Source: Deminuibacter soli
GTDB lineage: Bacteria; Bacteroidota; Bacteroidia; Chitinophagales; Chitinophagaceae
Direction: 5' to 3'
DNA length: 64,000 nucleotides
Assembly: GCF_003412455.1 (NCBI RefSeq)
Contig: NZ_QTJU01000003.1
Coordinates: 434,001 to 498,000 of the forward strand
Shown: positions 35,200 through 44,284 of the stretch, in pieces
Layout: every line of letters begins with the position of its first letter
How positions within the stretch are numbered: the first letter of the stretch is position 1
The notes under the pieces: generated by a model
What the model saw: the letters and a program-made list of their open reading frames with translations, nothing else
Database searches by the model: none
What the model was told of the DNA's origin: nothing
Program-made: the position numbers and the translations under genes

Positions 35200-36220
35200 T
35201 GGCTTTGTCAAATACCAGTTCAGGCGTATACCGTGTTAAGCAGTGATTATCGCCATAAGCGCAGGTTTGCAGCATGCAGTTGCCGCAGGGCAAATCACCG
35301 GAATGCAATAACAGGGAATGATCGCCGAGCGGGGCCGACCAGTCACTTCGCGTTGAACCAAACAACGCCAGCGTAGGTACACCCGATACCCAGGCCATGT
35401 GCATTAACCCGGAATCTTCCGTTAATACCAGCTGTGCTTTCTGCACCACGGCGAATGCTTCTGCTGCGGTGGTTTGCAGTACCAGGTTAATTAATTTACT
35501 ACCCAGTTCAGCCTGCAGCTGCGCTGCTTTTTTTTCAATAAGTGCAATACCGGTTATCACAAATTGTGTTTGCGGGTAAGCCTGCAGCCAAAGCCTGGCA
35601 AAACTGATATAGTTTTCTATAGCCCAGTTACGCGTGCTAAAAGCGCCTGCCGGGTTTAATATAACCAGCATGGATTGTTTGTCCCACCCGTGCCGTTGCA
35701 GCAATACATCGGCTGTGCTGAAAGCAGGCAGTTGCAGCTGTTCGGCTGCATAGTTCGCTGCCAGTCCTGCCGCTTCAATGGTTAAACGGGTACGTTCCCC
35801 GGCAGCAATGGGTGAAAAACGGTCAAACGCACTCCAGGCAGCCGGGCGCAATGTGTTGCGTACAATATTGCTGATGAGGTTGTGCTGCAGGTCAATCACC
35901 ACATCGTACCGCTGCAGCAGCAATTGCGGCAGCAGCGCCGCGGTAAACAGCAACTGCTTTTTTATACTTCTGCCTCCGCCAATAGCATATACCTTGTCAA
36001 ATAACGAAACATAACGTGGTATTTCAGCCACTTCTTCGCGGGTAAGAAAATCCAGTGTGGTAGCAGGCGGCAGCATATTGCGCAGGGTTTGCAGGTAGGG
36101 CAGGGTAATGATAACATCACCCATGGCCTGCAGGCGTATGGCCAGTACTTTTTTGGGCAGTGTGGTTTGCTGCCAGCATTTCGCGGGAATAGTGTATGTA
36201 CCGGTCTGTTGATGTTCCAC
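35165..36220 (-). CDS. Glycosyltransferase family 9 (heptosyltransferase-like)
   Basis: 351 residues, starting at a GTG; no upstream ATG fits. GT9 features: LAIRLQAMGDVIITLPYLQT near residue 27, then DVVIDLQHNLISNIV and VILNPAGAFSTRNWAIENY. Further on are LTEDSGLMHMAW and the VPTLALFGSTRSDW block. GT9 enzymes add heptose or other sugars to the lipopolysaccharide core. It converges on the GT4 gene with a 35-bp overlap and is divergent (58 bp) from the methyltransferase gene. Confidence 0.9.
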   Translation of the reverse strand: MEHQQTGTYTIPAKCWQQTTLPKKVLAIRLQAMGDVIITLPYLQTLRNMLPPATTLDFLTREEVAEIPRYVSLFDKVYAIGGGRSIKKQLLFTAALLPQLLLQRYDVVIDLQHNLISNIVRNTLRPAAWSAFDRFSPIAAGERTRLTIEAAGLAANYAAEQLQLPAFSTADVLLQRHGWDKQSMLVILNPAGAFSTRNWAIENYISFARLWLQAYPQTQFVITGIALIEKKAAQLQAELGSKLINLVLQTTAAEAFAVVQKAQLVLTEDSGLMHMAWVSGVPTLALFGSTRSDWSAPLGDHSLLLHSGDLPCGNCMLQTCAYGDNHCLTRYTPELVFDKAIRLVQHTEIIA

Positions 36221-36278
36221 TTGTTATCGGGCAACCCTTTGCCTGTTTTATCCGTTTATACAAAGCACAGCTACTATT

Positions 36279-37037
36279 ATGAACCTGTCACAATACCGCT
36301 CTGTCAATAAAGTGTACCATGCCGTAAACGCCACGGTAGCAGCAGCATTTGAACAGCAATACCTTGCCGTGCGTGATGCCGAACACCGAATATATACGGA
36401 TGCGGCGCTTGCACGGTTGCCTGAAGTTGCCACACAACACCCGTTACACGCAGAGTGGCATGTGCGGGCCAGAACCGCCCGCTGGCTGGCAGCTTACAGC
36501 CGCCGCACAAAGGCCCGCCTTATTCTTGAAATAGGCTGCGGCAACGGCTGGCTCAGCAACCAGCTGGCAGCCACCGGCGCTACAGTAGTGGGTACAGATA
36601 TCAACCTGCCCGAACTGGAACAGGCAGCCCGTGTGTTTGATAAAAATAACCTGCTGTTTGTGCATGATTATTTTTCTGACCGGTTTCTGCCGGGCGAGCA
36701 GTTTAACATGATTGTGTTTGCCGCATCTGTGCAGTATTTTTCACCCTTGCAGGATATACTCGATAAAGCCCTGGTTAAGCTGGCGCCCGGCGGCACCATT
36801 CATATCACCGACACACATTTTTACCGTTCCCGGGAAGAACAGCTTGCCGCCAGCCTGCGCAGCCTGCAGTATTACACACAGCTCGGTTTCCCCGGTATGG
36901 CAGCACAATATTTTCACCATACCCTGCACGATTTGCAGCACTACCGGTATACCCTTGCCCATAACCCCGGCAGCTGGTTTAACCGATTGCCCGGGAAAAG
37001 CCACCCTTTCCCCTGGATTATCCTGCAACCCTGGTAA
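36279..37037 (+). CDS. Class I SAM-dependent methyltransferase
   Basis: 252 residues. SAM-binding motif I LILEIGCGNGWLSNQLA (about 81-97), acidic end of strand 2 VVGTDINLPELEQA, and FNMIVFAASVQYF as motif post-II. The N-terminal about 70 residues are a helical extension that may help bind substrate. The C-terminus ends RLPGKSHPFPWIILQPW. The acceptor is unknown. It is in the locus of GT4, GT9, radical SAM and a second methyltransferase, so methylation of a sugar or lipid is plausible. Confidence 0.87.
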   Translation: MNLSQYRSVNKVYHAVNATVAAAFEQQYLAVRDAEHRIYTDAALARLPEVATQHPLHAEWHVRARTARWLAAYSRRTKARLILEIGCGNGWLSNQLAATGATVVGTDINLPELEQAARVFDKNNLLFVHDYFSDRFLPGEQFNMIVFAASVQYFSPLQDILDKALVKLAPGGTIHITDTHFYRSREEQLAASLRSLQYYTQLGFPGMAAQYFHHTLHDLQHYRYTLAHNPGSWFNRLPGKSHPFPWIILQPW

Positions 37038-37170
37038 ACTGGTGTACAACAAGGCCATCGGATCAGCCATTCGTCGATATTCGTTTGGCCCGGACAACCG
37101 TTGCTGCCTTTTTCCCGTATATATGTTGGCAGGCGGTATGCCTGTTCATCCATTTCCTTAGCCAACTGAA

Positions 37171-38640
37171 ATGACCCAGATACTGTTTTCCCATTCTTAC
37201 TTCCTGCGCTTCGATCCCAAGCAATGGAAAGCCAGGCAGCCGTATGCGCCGCTGGGCACCCTGTATGCTGCAGCACTGATGCGCGAAACCGGCTATTCCG
37301 TTGCCCTGTACGACACCATGTTTGAAACAGACCCCAACAATGTTACACACCAGTTAAACCAGCACCAGCCGCGTTATTTTGTGTTGTATGACGATGGCTT
37401 TAACTATCTCACCAAAATGTGCCTCACCAATATGCGTGAAGCAGCGTTTACCATGAGCCGCCTGGCCAAAGCTGCGGGTTGCACGGTGATTGTTTCCAGC
37501 TCTGATTCAACCGACCGCTATGCCGAATACCTCACCGAAGGCGCTGATTTTATTTTGCTGGGCGAGGCAGAAATGAGCCTGCAGGAACTGGTAGCCGCAC
37601 TGGAAAAAGGTGAAACAGATTTCAGCCACATACAGGGCATTGCCTATCAAAAAGAGGCAGCCATTGTTACCACACCCCGCAGAAGCGTACTGAAGTTCCT
37701 GGATGGATTGCCCTTCCCTGCCTGGGATATACTGGACATTACACCTTACAAAAAAATGTGGCTCAGCGGCAGCGGTTACTTTTCCATTAACATGGCCACC
37801 ACACGCGGATGCCCGTTTAAATGCAACTGGTGTGCGAAACCCATTTATGGCAACCGTTACAATTCACGCAGCCCGGAGAATGTGGTGCAGGAAATTAAAC
37901 TGCTGAAAGAACGCTTACACTTTGATCATATCTGGTTTTGCGATGATATATTCGGCTTAAAACCCAACTGGGTAAATGAATTCGCCAACCTGGTAGAACA
38001 GGAAAACCTGCATTTCAAATTCAAGATACAGTCCCGCGCAGACCTGCTGCTGCAGGAAAACTACGTAAAAGCGCTTGCCCGTGCAGGTTGCGACAATATA
38101 TGGATGGGTGCCGAAAGCGGTTCGCAGCACATACTGGACGCCATGGACAAAGGCACTACCGTAGAGCAGATTTATGAAGCTACCAGGCTCATTAAATCGT
38201 ACGGCATGCGGCCCTCGTTTTTTATACAGTTTGGTTACATCGGTGAAACAAAAGAAGACATTGCCCAGACCATTGAGATGATTAAAATTTTGCTGCCAGA
38301 CAGCATTGGTATCTCTGTTTCGTATCCTTTACCTGGCACCGGCTTTTACGAGAAGGTAAAACAGGATCTGAAATTCAAAACCAACTGGACAGATTCGAAT
38401 GAAATGGCCCTGATGTTCAAAAACACGTACCAGCCGGCATATTACAAACAACTGTACAGTTATGTGCATAAAGTGTACAACCGCCATAAAAGTCTGCACA
38501 GTATTGCACAGTTACGGCAGCATCCGGGCAGGCTCAGCGGCGCCCATATAAAGCAGGCAGCAAAAGCCGTCTACTATGGCATTTTATCGGTGCTGGCACA
38601 AAAAAAACTGCAACAGCTGGAGCACCCGGCGGCAACATAA
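37171..38640 (+). CDS. B12-binding-type radical SAM protein
   Basis: 489 residues. The N-terminal about 150 residues match the cobalamin-binding-fold region of this family (PYAPLGTLYAAALMRETGYS, then GADFILLGEAEMSLQELVAA). I see no DxHxxG base, so cobalamin binding is uncertain. The radical SAM core starts at about 205 with the Fe-S motif C214, C218, C221 (TTRGCPFKCNWCAKP). It continues through FDHIWFCDDIFGL, IWMGAESGSQHILDAM and an FIQFGYIGETKEDI stretch. Such enzymes methylate or rearrange unactivated carbons in lipids or glycans. The next methyltransferase gene starts 9 bp downstream. Confidence 0.9.
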   Translation: MTQILFSHSYFLRFDPKQWKARQPYAPLGTLYAAALMRETGYSVALYDTMFETDPNNVTHQLNQHQPRYFVLYDDGFNYLTKMCLTNMREAAFTMSRLAKAAGCTVIVSSSDSTDRYAEYLTEGADFILLGEAEMSLQELVAALEKGETDFSHIQGIAYQKEAAIVTTPRRSVLKFLDGLPFPAWDILDITPYKKMWLSGSGYFSINMATTRGCPFKCNWCAKPIYGNRYNSRSPENVVQEIKLLKERLHFDHIWFCDDIFGLKPNWVNEFANLVEQENLHFKFKIQSRADLLLQENYVKALARAGCDNIWMGAESGSQHILDAMDKGTTVEQIYEATRLIKSYGMRPSFFIQFGYIGETKEDIAQTIEMIKILLPDSIGISVSYPLPGTGFYEKVKQDLKFKTNWTDSNEMALMFKNTYQPAYYKQLYSYVHKVYNRHKSLHSIAQLRQHPGRLSGAHIKQAAKAVYYGILSVLAQKKLQQLEHPAAT

Positions 38641-38649
38641 ACAGATTTT

Positions 38650-39477
38650 ATGAAACAGGTGACCATTAACCACGACACAGCGAAAGCAGCAGAAGCATTT
38701 ACCAGGCAGTCTGCTGTTTTTGACCAGTTATATGCGCACAATGCCATCATCCAATACAAACGCGACAGGGTAAGAAACCACATCAACCGTTACCTGCAAC
38801 CCAATAGCCATATACTTGAACTCAATGCCGGCACCGGTGAAGATGCCGGTTATTTTGCCAGGCAGGGCCACCGCGTGCATGCAACCGATATTTCATCAGG
38901 CATGCTCGAGCGCCTGCAGAAAAAAATGGAATGGAAACAAACTACTGCGCAGGTAAGCAGTGAGCTATGTTCATTCACACAACTGGACCAACTGCAGCAA
39001 CGCGGCCCATACGACCTGATCTTCTCTAATTTCGCAGGGTTGAACTGTACAGGTGAACTGGACAAAGTGATTCATTCATTTCCATCCCTGCTAAAGCCAG
39101 GCGCACTGGTAACCATGGTGGTGATGCCTGGTTTTTGTTTATGGGAAACAATGCTGGCATTGCGCGGCAGGTTTAAGCTCGCCTTCAGAAGATTCAATCA
39201 CAAGAACGGGGTTACAGCCAATGTGGAAGGCGTAAAATTCACATGCTGGTATTACCAGCCGTCATTTATCCGCAACTGTGCGCAGCATGATTTTGAAGTG
39301 CTTGCCGTAGAAGGCTTGTGTACCATTGTTCCGCCATCGTACCTGGAGAAATTCCCGGCAAAACACCCCTGGCTTTTCCGCCGGCTGATGCGGTTGGAAA
39401 ACAGGTTTAAAAACAGTTTTCCCTGGCGGCATATCGGTGATTATTACATTATAACGCTGCGTAAAAAAACAGCTTAG
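38650..39477 (+). CDS. Class I SAM-dependent methyltransferase
   Basis: 275 residues. Motif I HILELNAGTGEDAGYFARQG (about 54-73), then VHATDISSGMLERLQ and the YDLIFSNFAGLNC segment (motif post-II). A later VTMVVMPGFCLWETMLAL stretch is hydrophobic, so it may sit near the membrane. It follows the radical SAM gene by 9 bp and overlaps the convergent nucleotidyltransferase gene by 4 bp. Acts on an unknown small molecule or lipid of this locus. Confidence 0.87.
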   Translation: MKQVTINHDTAKAAEAFTRQSAVFDQLYAHNAIIQYKRDRVRNHINRYLQPNSHILELNAGTGEDAGYFARQGHRVHATDISSGMLERLQKKMEWKQTTAQVSSELCSFTQLDQLQQRGPYDLIFSNFAGLNCTGELDKVIHSFPSLLKPGALVTMVVMPGFCLWETMLALRGRFKLAFRRFNHKNGVTANVEGVKFTCWYYQPSFIRNCAQHDFEVLAVEGLCTIVPPSYLEKFPAKHPWLFRRLMRLENRFKNSFPWRHIGDYYIITLRKKTA

Positions 39478-40400
39478 TTGTCCAGCGCCTGTTTGCGTTT
39501 GGCAGATAGCAGGTACATTTTTTCATCCAGCTGGGAGAGCACTTTTTTCTGGAAGAAATAAGGATAAGGTTTGCAGTAGTGTTTCTCTGCAATAGCACCG
39601 AAAGGAAAACCTTTTGGGTTACGTTTAGGCGACTGGGACAATAGCTCCCAGCGTTTGCGGCATTTGCCCATAATGCGGTCATCCAGCCTGCTGCCCCATG
39701 CACCATCGAAAATCCATTCCATAAAACGTCTTAGGTAACCCGGGGCAAACTCCCTGGATTCATCGATACGCGGCTTGTGCCCTGGCAGAAAATGATAAGC
39801 CCATTGATTGGCATGATAAAAGCGCTGAAACACGCGCTGGCTGTTTTGTACCGGCAGCATTGTGGCAACTTCCATGGCAGTAAACATATTCTGTTCCGGT
39901 ATTTCCAATGCCGATTCATCTATGTAATAATTGAGGCATGCATAGTGTGGCAAACCCAGCAGTGCCGCTATTTTCACGGGAATATGCAGCAGGGTTCTGC
40001 CTATCCACAAACGGTCTTTCTGCATCACCAGGAAGAAGTCAAGATCAGACCCTTCATAAGCCACATTCTTCGACAATGAGCCGGATACCGCGACGCCTTT
40101 CACATACGGAAAACACCTGATGAGCTTTGCAAACAGCATGGCTCTTTTCAATTGCTTCACTGCCATGGCATTGCAGTGTAACCTGCGCTCCACAAGGGTT
40201 ATATCATTCCGCAAGCAATAAAATTCGCCCATGTGCCACAGCAACTGCTGATCCTGTAACTGTTGCAGGGCAAAGGTTAATTTCTTTTCGGTAACAGGCT
40301 GATCTAAAAAATACCTGATCTCATCCAGCTTAACCGGGTAGTTGAAAATATCAAAATAAGCCAGCACTTTTAAAACGCTTTCGGTATACGAATTTGTCAT
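39474..40400 (-). CDS. Pol-beta-fold nucleotidyltransferase domain protein
   Basis: 308 residues. An N-terminal winged-helix-like region (VLKVLAYFDIFNYPVKLDEI) precedes the nucleotidyltransferase motif GVAVSGSLSKN, with EGSDLDFFLV at about 105-128. This is the G-S and D-x-D pattern of the minimal family. A long helical C-terminal part contains MEWIFDGAWGSRLDDRIMGK. Members of this set occur next to GT and radical SAM genes of Bacteroidota, but the nucleotide-transfer target is not known. A 400-bp repeat-filled gap separates its start from the next gene. Confidence 0.8.
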   Translation of the reverse strand: MTNSYTESVLKVLAYFDIFNYPVKLDEIRYFLDQPVTEKKLTFALQQLQDQQLLWHMGEFYCLRNDITLVERRLHCNAMAVKQLKRAMLFAKLIRCFPYVKGVAVSGSLSKNVAYEGSDLDFFLVMQKDRLWIGRTLLHIPVKIAALLGLPHYACLNYYIDESALEIPEQNMFTAMEVATMLPVQNSQRVFQRFYHANQWAYHFLPGHKPRIDESREFAPGYLRRFMEWIFDGAWGSRLDDRIMGKCRKRWELLSQSPKRNPKGFPFGAIAEKHYCKPYPYFFQKKVLSQLDEKMYLLSAKRKQALDN

Positions 40401-40801
40401 GTGGTTTTATTTAACACACGATGCCGTGGTTATCTAAAACATACGCATGACAGATTACAGCAGTTGCTTGGCGGAAAATAAAAAAGCAGGTATAGCTAAA
40501 ATCACTCACGTCTCGCGATTGACGATTCAAGGTCGTTTAGTTAAGCGTGATTGATATTTTTTACCGCAAAGAACACAAAGGAAAAACCCACAAAGTTCAC
40601 AAAGGAGCTGTTAACTAAACGACATTGATTGACGATTCACGAATAATACTCGCTTAGATAGTCACGACTGTCGATGTCTCGATTCCCGAACTGTTACCCG
40701 CTAAAATCACTCACGACTGACGACTGACGATTCACGAATAATACTCGCTTAGATAGTCACGACTGTCGACGTCTCGATTCCCGAACTGTTACCCGCTAAA
40801 A
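40401..40801. other. Repeat-filled intergenic region
   Basis: About 400 bp with no supported gene. It holds the GCTAAAATCACTCACG word three times (near 40495, 40700 and 40795), the MITE-like insert at 40532-40623, and two copies of a repeat at 40631 and 40726. The last copy crosses the stop of the second ABC exporter gene. Confidence 0.85.
40532..40623. mobile_element. MITE-like 92-bp insert with 13-bp inverted repeats
   Basis: Bounded by perfect 13-bp inverted repeats GTCGTTTAGTTAA (40532-40544) and TTAACTAAACGAC (40611-40623). Just outside are matching 13-bp words GATTGACGATTCA (40517-40529 and 40627-40639), which look like a target-site duplication. The inside holds the CCGCAAAG...CACAAAGTTCACAAAGG block also found near 25.9 kb. 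No ORF. The outer direct repeat could instead belong to the surrounding repeat family. Confidence 0.5.
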
Positions 40802-40810
40802 TCACTCACG
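40631..40810. repeat. Tandem pair of about 84-bp units, period 95 bp
   Basis: Copies starting GACGATTCACGAATAATACT at 40631 and 40726, nearly identical over about 84 bp (one T/C difference in TCGAYGTCTCG). Both run through CGCTTAGATAGTCACGACTG, ATTCCCGAACTGTTACCC and GCTAAAATCACTCACG. This is the family also seen at 13.7, 22.2, 47.8 and 58.2 kb. The second copy runs into the stop of the ABC gene. Confidence 0.92.
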
Positions 40811-42583
40811 CTCCCGCTCCCTCCCTGCTTCCTGCTGGTGCTTCCACATGTCGCGGAAATGGGTGCTGTGCTGCAGGAGGTATTCAAAACTGCCTGCTGC
40901 AACAATCCTTCCGTGGTGCAGTATATAGATGTAATGAAACTGTGGTAACAGGTGCAGCCGGTGCATGGAAGAGATAATGGCCTTGTCTGCAAAGGCATTG
41001 AACATCCCCTCATAAATCATCGCTTCTGTACGCGGATCTACACTGCTGGTAGGTTCATCCAGCAGTACCAGTGCACTGTCACGTGCGGCCAGGATGCCAC
41101 GCGCCAATGCGAGCCGCTGTTTTTGTCCACCGGAAAGATTCACGCCTTTTTCGCGGATATCAGATTCCAGTCCTGCAGGCAACTGATCTACCACACCGGT
41201 AAAAAAAGCGCTGTCACATACCTGCATAATTTCTTCGTTGGTGAAAGGCAACCCGAGGGTAATATTATAGGCAATGGTATTCTCGAATATTTCCGGCTCC
41301 TGCGGAAACAAGGTTACCGATTCGTTCAGCGTATCAAGCTCCAGCGGCTGGCCATCTACCTGTAACATAATGCCCGGCTCAGGATTGTACAAACCGCGCA
41401 ACAGGGAAAGCAGGGTGCTTTTACCGCTTCCGCTTTCACCAATCAGGGCAATGCGTTCGCCGCGGTTAATGCGTATGGCAAGGTCATGAAGCCTGGGTGG
41501 TGCATACCCATTGGCTTCTGCGATACTGTGTGAAAAATTCAGCGCCTGTACCTGTATGCTTTTCCACTGTTCGGGCAATTGCTCCGGCACATCTGCACGG
41601 TGGTGTTGTGCAAAAGCTTCGCTGATAACCGATGCAGTCTGAACAGAAGTGTTGTACTGCATAATATCTGTGTATTGCCAGGCGATATCGTGAAACACAC
41701 TGGTAAACTGGTTGATGTACCCGAGCAAAACCACCAGTGCGGCCACATAAAACGTAGTGCCCGGTTGCCAGTGCTGGTAAATATAACCCACTACAACCAC
41801 GCCGTAGATCACGGCAATAAGCACATCGGCACAAAACCATTTCCATTCATTGATCACCGCATTTTTGCGGAAAGGATGTAAAATGCGGTTTACGGTATGC
41901 ATCAGCCCCGATTCCATGCTGCGTTCCAGGCGCAGCGTAATCACCGTCATAATGTTCGACAGGCTGTCGAACAACGTAGCACTTACGCGGTGTTCGCGTT
42001 CATTAACCACTTCCTGTGTTTTCACAAAAGGCTTGTCGAATTTCATAATCACCAGTACAGTGAGCACACCCAATGCAATGGCAATACCGCCAAACAAAGG
42101 CGAGAAATACAACATGGCCACAATGGAGAAAACAAATTTGAGTACCGCATAGAGATAGATGAAACCGCGGTCGAAAAATTCACGCAAGGCCTCGTATGCT
42201 TTGCGGATGCGGTTAATGGTAGCGCCGCTGTGATGATCCTGGTGCCATTTTACCGGCAGGTGCAGCAGCTGGTGGTAACGCTCCTGCAAAAAGTTACGGC
42301 TAAGGTTAAATGCGAGCTTGCGTTCCATTACCCTGGCAGGCCCATGCAGGCTCCATTGCGCCACTTTAAACAGGAGATACAAACCGGCGTATAAAAAAGC
42401 ATAGTGCAGCACATTGCTTTTATTGTGTTCAATATGCGATACAAACCAGCCCAGCAGCAGCGGGCCGAGCGAATCAATAACATTGGCGATCACAAACATG
42501 CTGTATACCAGCAAATACTTTTTCCGTTCCTGCCTTGCATAATGCCAGGCAGTGCGCAGCATCGAGAGATATGGATTGGTCAT
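40802..42583 (-). CDS. ABC exporter half-transporter (TM domain plus ATPase)
   Basis: 593 residues from the ATG at 42583 (a GTG 54 bp upstream is open). Six-TM exporter domain, then an ATPase with Walker A GESGSGKSTLLSLL, Q-loop PQEPEIFEN, signature NLSGGQKQRLALARG, Walker B ALVLLDEP, D-loop SSVD and H-loop ISSMHRL. The C-terminus EAGREREREstop is encoded by repeat-family DNA (CTCACG words), so the natural end may be shorter by a few residues. It closes the glycan/lipid locus opened by the half-exporter at 32.4 kb; the two might pair. Confidence 0.9.
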   Translation of the reverse strand: MTNPYLSMLRTAWHYARQERKKYLLVYSMFVIANVIDSLGPLLLGWFVSHIEHNKSNVLHYAFLYAGLYLLFKVAQWSLHGPARVMERKLAFNLSRNFLQERYHQLLHLPVKWHQDHHSGATINRIRKAYEALREFFDRGFIYLYAVLKFVFSIVAMLYFSPLFGGIAIALGVLTVLVIMKFDKPFVKTQEVVNEREHRVSATLFDSLSNIMTVITLRLERSMESGLMHTVNRILHPFRKNAVINEWKWFCADVLIAVIYGVVVVGYIYQHWQPGTTFYVAALVVLLGYINQFTSVFHDIAWQYTDIMQYNTSVQTASVISEAFAQHHRADVPEQLPEQWKSIQVQALNFSHSIAEANGYAPPRLHDLAIRINRGERIALIGESGSGKSTLLSLLRGLYNPEPGIMLQVDGQPLELDTLNESVTLFPQEPEIFENTIAYNITLGLPFTNEEIMQVCDSAFFTGVVDQLPAGLESDIREKGVNLSGGQKQRLALARGILAARDSALVLLDEPTSSVDPRTEAMIYEGMFNAFADKAIISSMHRLHLLPQFHYIYILHHGRIVAAGSFEYLLQHSTHFRDMWKHQQEAGRERERE

Positions 42584-42729
42584 GAAAACTTTATGTAACG
42601 AAATTACATGGTTTTCCCGTACCCGGCGCAACCGCACTGGCTATTCCCTAAACCTGTTTTTAACCTTGCGTACAACACAATCATCACGCATGGCATAGTT
42701 TTTTCGGCATTTTCCTGTAAAAGCGTTTT

Positions 42730-42924
42730 ATGGAACCCAAAAACAAACATACCGGCCCGTTGCCCCACCAACATCCTCACCAGACAACCAAAACAGAAAA
42801 AGCACACGAACAGGCTGAAAAAGACATTGCGCAGGACGCAGACCTGAGCATACACAGCCCGAATGACGACCTCGACGAAGAAGAATTAAGCCGCCTGGGT
42901 GGAGATAAAAACGACCTCATTTAA
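42730..42924 (+). CDS. Small acidic hydrophilic protein (64 aa)
   Basis: Not recognised. 64 residues with a His/Pro/Lys-rich first half (GPLPHQHPHQTTKTEK) and an acidic second half with DDLDEEELSRLGGDKNDL. No TM or signal. It is divergent from the ABC gene with 146 bp between starts. Similar short acidic proteins are common in this group, probably disordered, and the ORF is clean. A weak hairpin (CCCGGTT/AACCGGG near 42966-42986) follows the stop. Confidence 0.55.
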   Translation: MEPKNKHTGPLPHQHPHQTTKTEKAHEQAEKDIAQDADLSIHSPNDDLDEEELSRLGGDKNDLI

Positions 42925-43184
42925 GCGCAACCAACCACCATATTGCCCCTCTGCCAAAAGGCCTGCCCGGTTGCAACTGAACCGGGTGTGACAATATATA
43001 CCCAAACCAGCGCAATAATTGCCCATTTGTCTTCCTTTCCAAAGAGCACCACCTTGTCGCACAATGTCAAACAGCCATTCGCATCAGCATGCTGAACCAC
43101 CTGCATATCCTTACAACACCACGATAGTTGTACACGTTAAGGCGTAACGTTTCCCGTTGTCAGATTTTCAAATTATCTTACAGT

Positions 43185-44153
43185 ATGAACCGGATTGACC
43201 GTGTTACCGCCATATTAATTCAGCTGCAGTCAAAGAAAATAGTCAAAGCGCAGGAAATAGCAGACAGGTTTTCCATCAGCCTGCGCACTGTGTACCGTGA
43301 TGTAAAAACACTGGAAGAAGCAGGCATACCCATTATAGGCGAGGCAGGCATTGGCTACTCCATCATGGATGGCTACCGCTTGCCGCCGGTGATGTTCAGC
43401 CGCGAAGAAGCCACTGCTTTTTTAACAGCCGAAAAGCTGGTAGAGAAATTCACCGACCCTGCACTGGCCGCCACTTACCAGAACGCCATGTTTAAAATAA
43501 AAGCAGTGCTGCGCAGCACCGAAAAAGACCTGCTCGAAAACATGGATGAATCAGTGGCCGTGCACCGCAAATTTACCGGCCCCGGCGCATCTGATACCGG
43601 CGGTAACCTGCTGCCTTCCCTGTTAAAAGCCGTATCGGAAAAGAAGATGATCCGCATCCGGTACCAGGCGTTTAACCAAAGTCCTACCGCACGCCAGGTA
43701 GAACCCATCGGCTTGTTTTATTACGGCGGTTACTGGCACGTAATTGCATGGTGCCAGCTGCGGCAGGATTACCGCGATTTCCGGACAGACCGGATTGCAT
43801 CGCTCACGGTAACCGATACCCTCATCACCCAATCACATCCCTCTTTAAAAGCCTACCTGGCCAAAGTAAAACAGGAACAGGATTTAAAAACCGTGGTCAT
43901 CAACGTGCAAAAAGAATTTACACCTTATTTGCAGGAGCAGAAATACTACAATGGCTTTGTAAGCGAAAAACAGCAGGGCGAAGATGTACAGATGACCTTT
44001 CTTACACCTTGCTTTGAAGGCTTTATCCGCTGGTATATCATGTTTGCCGACAAAGCAGGAATTGTAAAACCGCGTTCGCTTGAACAGCTGCTGTTAAAGC
44101 GCATGGAAGAGATCACACAAAAACTGCATACCGCCGCACCATTACTGACATAG
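43185..44153 (+). CDS. YafY-type HTH/WYL-domain transcriptional regulator
   Basis: 322 residues from the ATG at 43185; a TTG 57 bp upstream is open but unlikely. N-terminal HTH_11: NRIDRVTAILIQLQSKKIVK, then DRFSISLRTVYRDVKTLEE with a wing GYSIMDGYRLPP. The central WYL domain (about 150-230) has RIRYQAFNQSPTARQVEPIG and the FYYGGYWHVIAWCQLRQDYR block, followed by a WCX-type C-terminal extension. WYL domains sense ligands or nucleic acids. Targets unknown. A large palindrome lies 80 bp after its stop. Confidence 0.92.
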   Translation: MNRIDRVTAILIQLQSKKIVKAQEIADRFSISLRTVYRDVKTLEEAGIPIIGEAGIGYSIMDGYRLPPVMFSREEATAFLTAEKLVEKFTDPALAATYQNAMFKIKAVLRSTEKDLLENMDESVAVHRKFTGPGASDTGGNLLPSLLKAVSEKKMIRIRYQAFNQSPTARQVEPIGLFYYGGYWHVIAWCQLRQDYRDFRTDRIASLTVTDTLITQSHPSLKAYLAKVKQEQDLKTVVINVQKEFTPYLQEQKYYNGFVSEKQQGEDVQMTFLTPCFEGFIRWYIMFADKAGIVKPRSLEQLLLKRMEEITQKLHTAAPLLT

Positions 44154-44235
44154 GGCAAACCGCAAAGCCGTACATACAGCGGCCGCAGCATACGCACAGT
44201 TTCTAAAACAAACCGTTCACCCTGCGCATGCCATA

Positions 44236-44284
44236 AAAATCACGCAAACGTTTGTTGCTTCATTACAAACGTTTGCGTGATTTT
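44236..44284. promoter_or_regulatory. 20-bp perfect inverted repeat with two CAAACGTTTG boxes
   Basis: Arms 44236-44255 and 44265-44284 are perfect 20-bp complements with a 9-nt loop. Each arm contains the 10-bp palindrome CAAACGTTTG, the core type of LacI-family operators, with centres about 24 bp apart. It also has A4 and T4 ends like a terminator. It could be the terminator of the WYL regulator gene, an operator pair for the DUF3472 gene that starts 150 bp downstream, or both. Confidence 0.75.
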
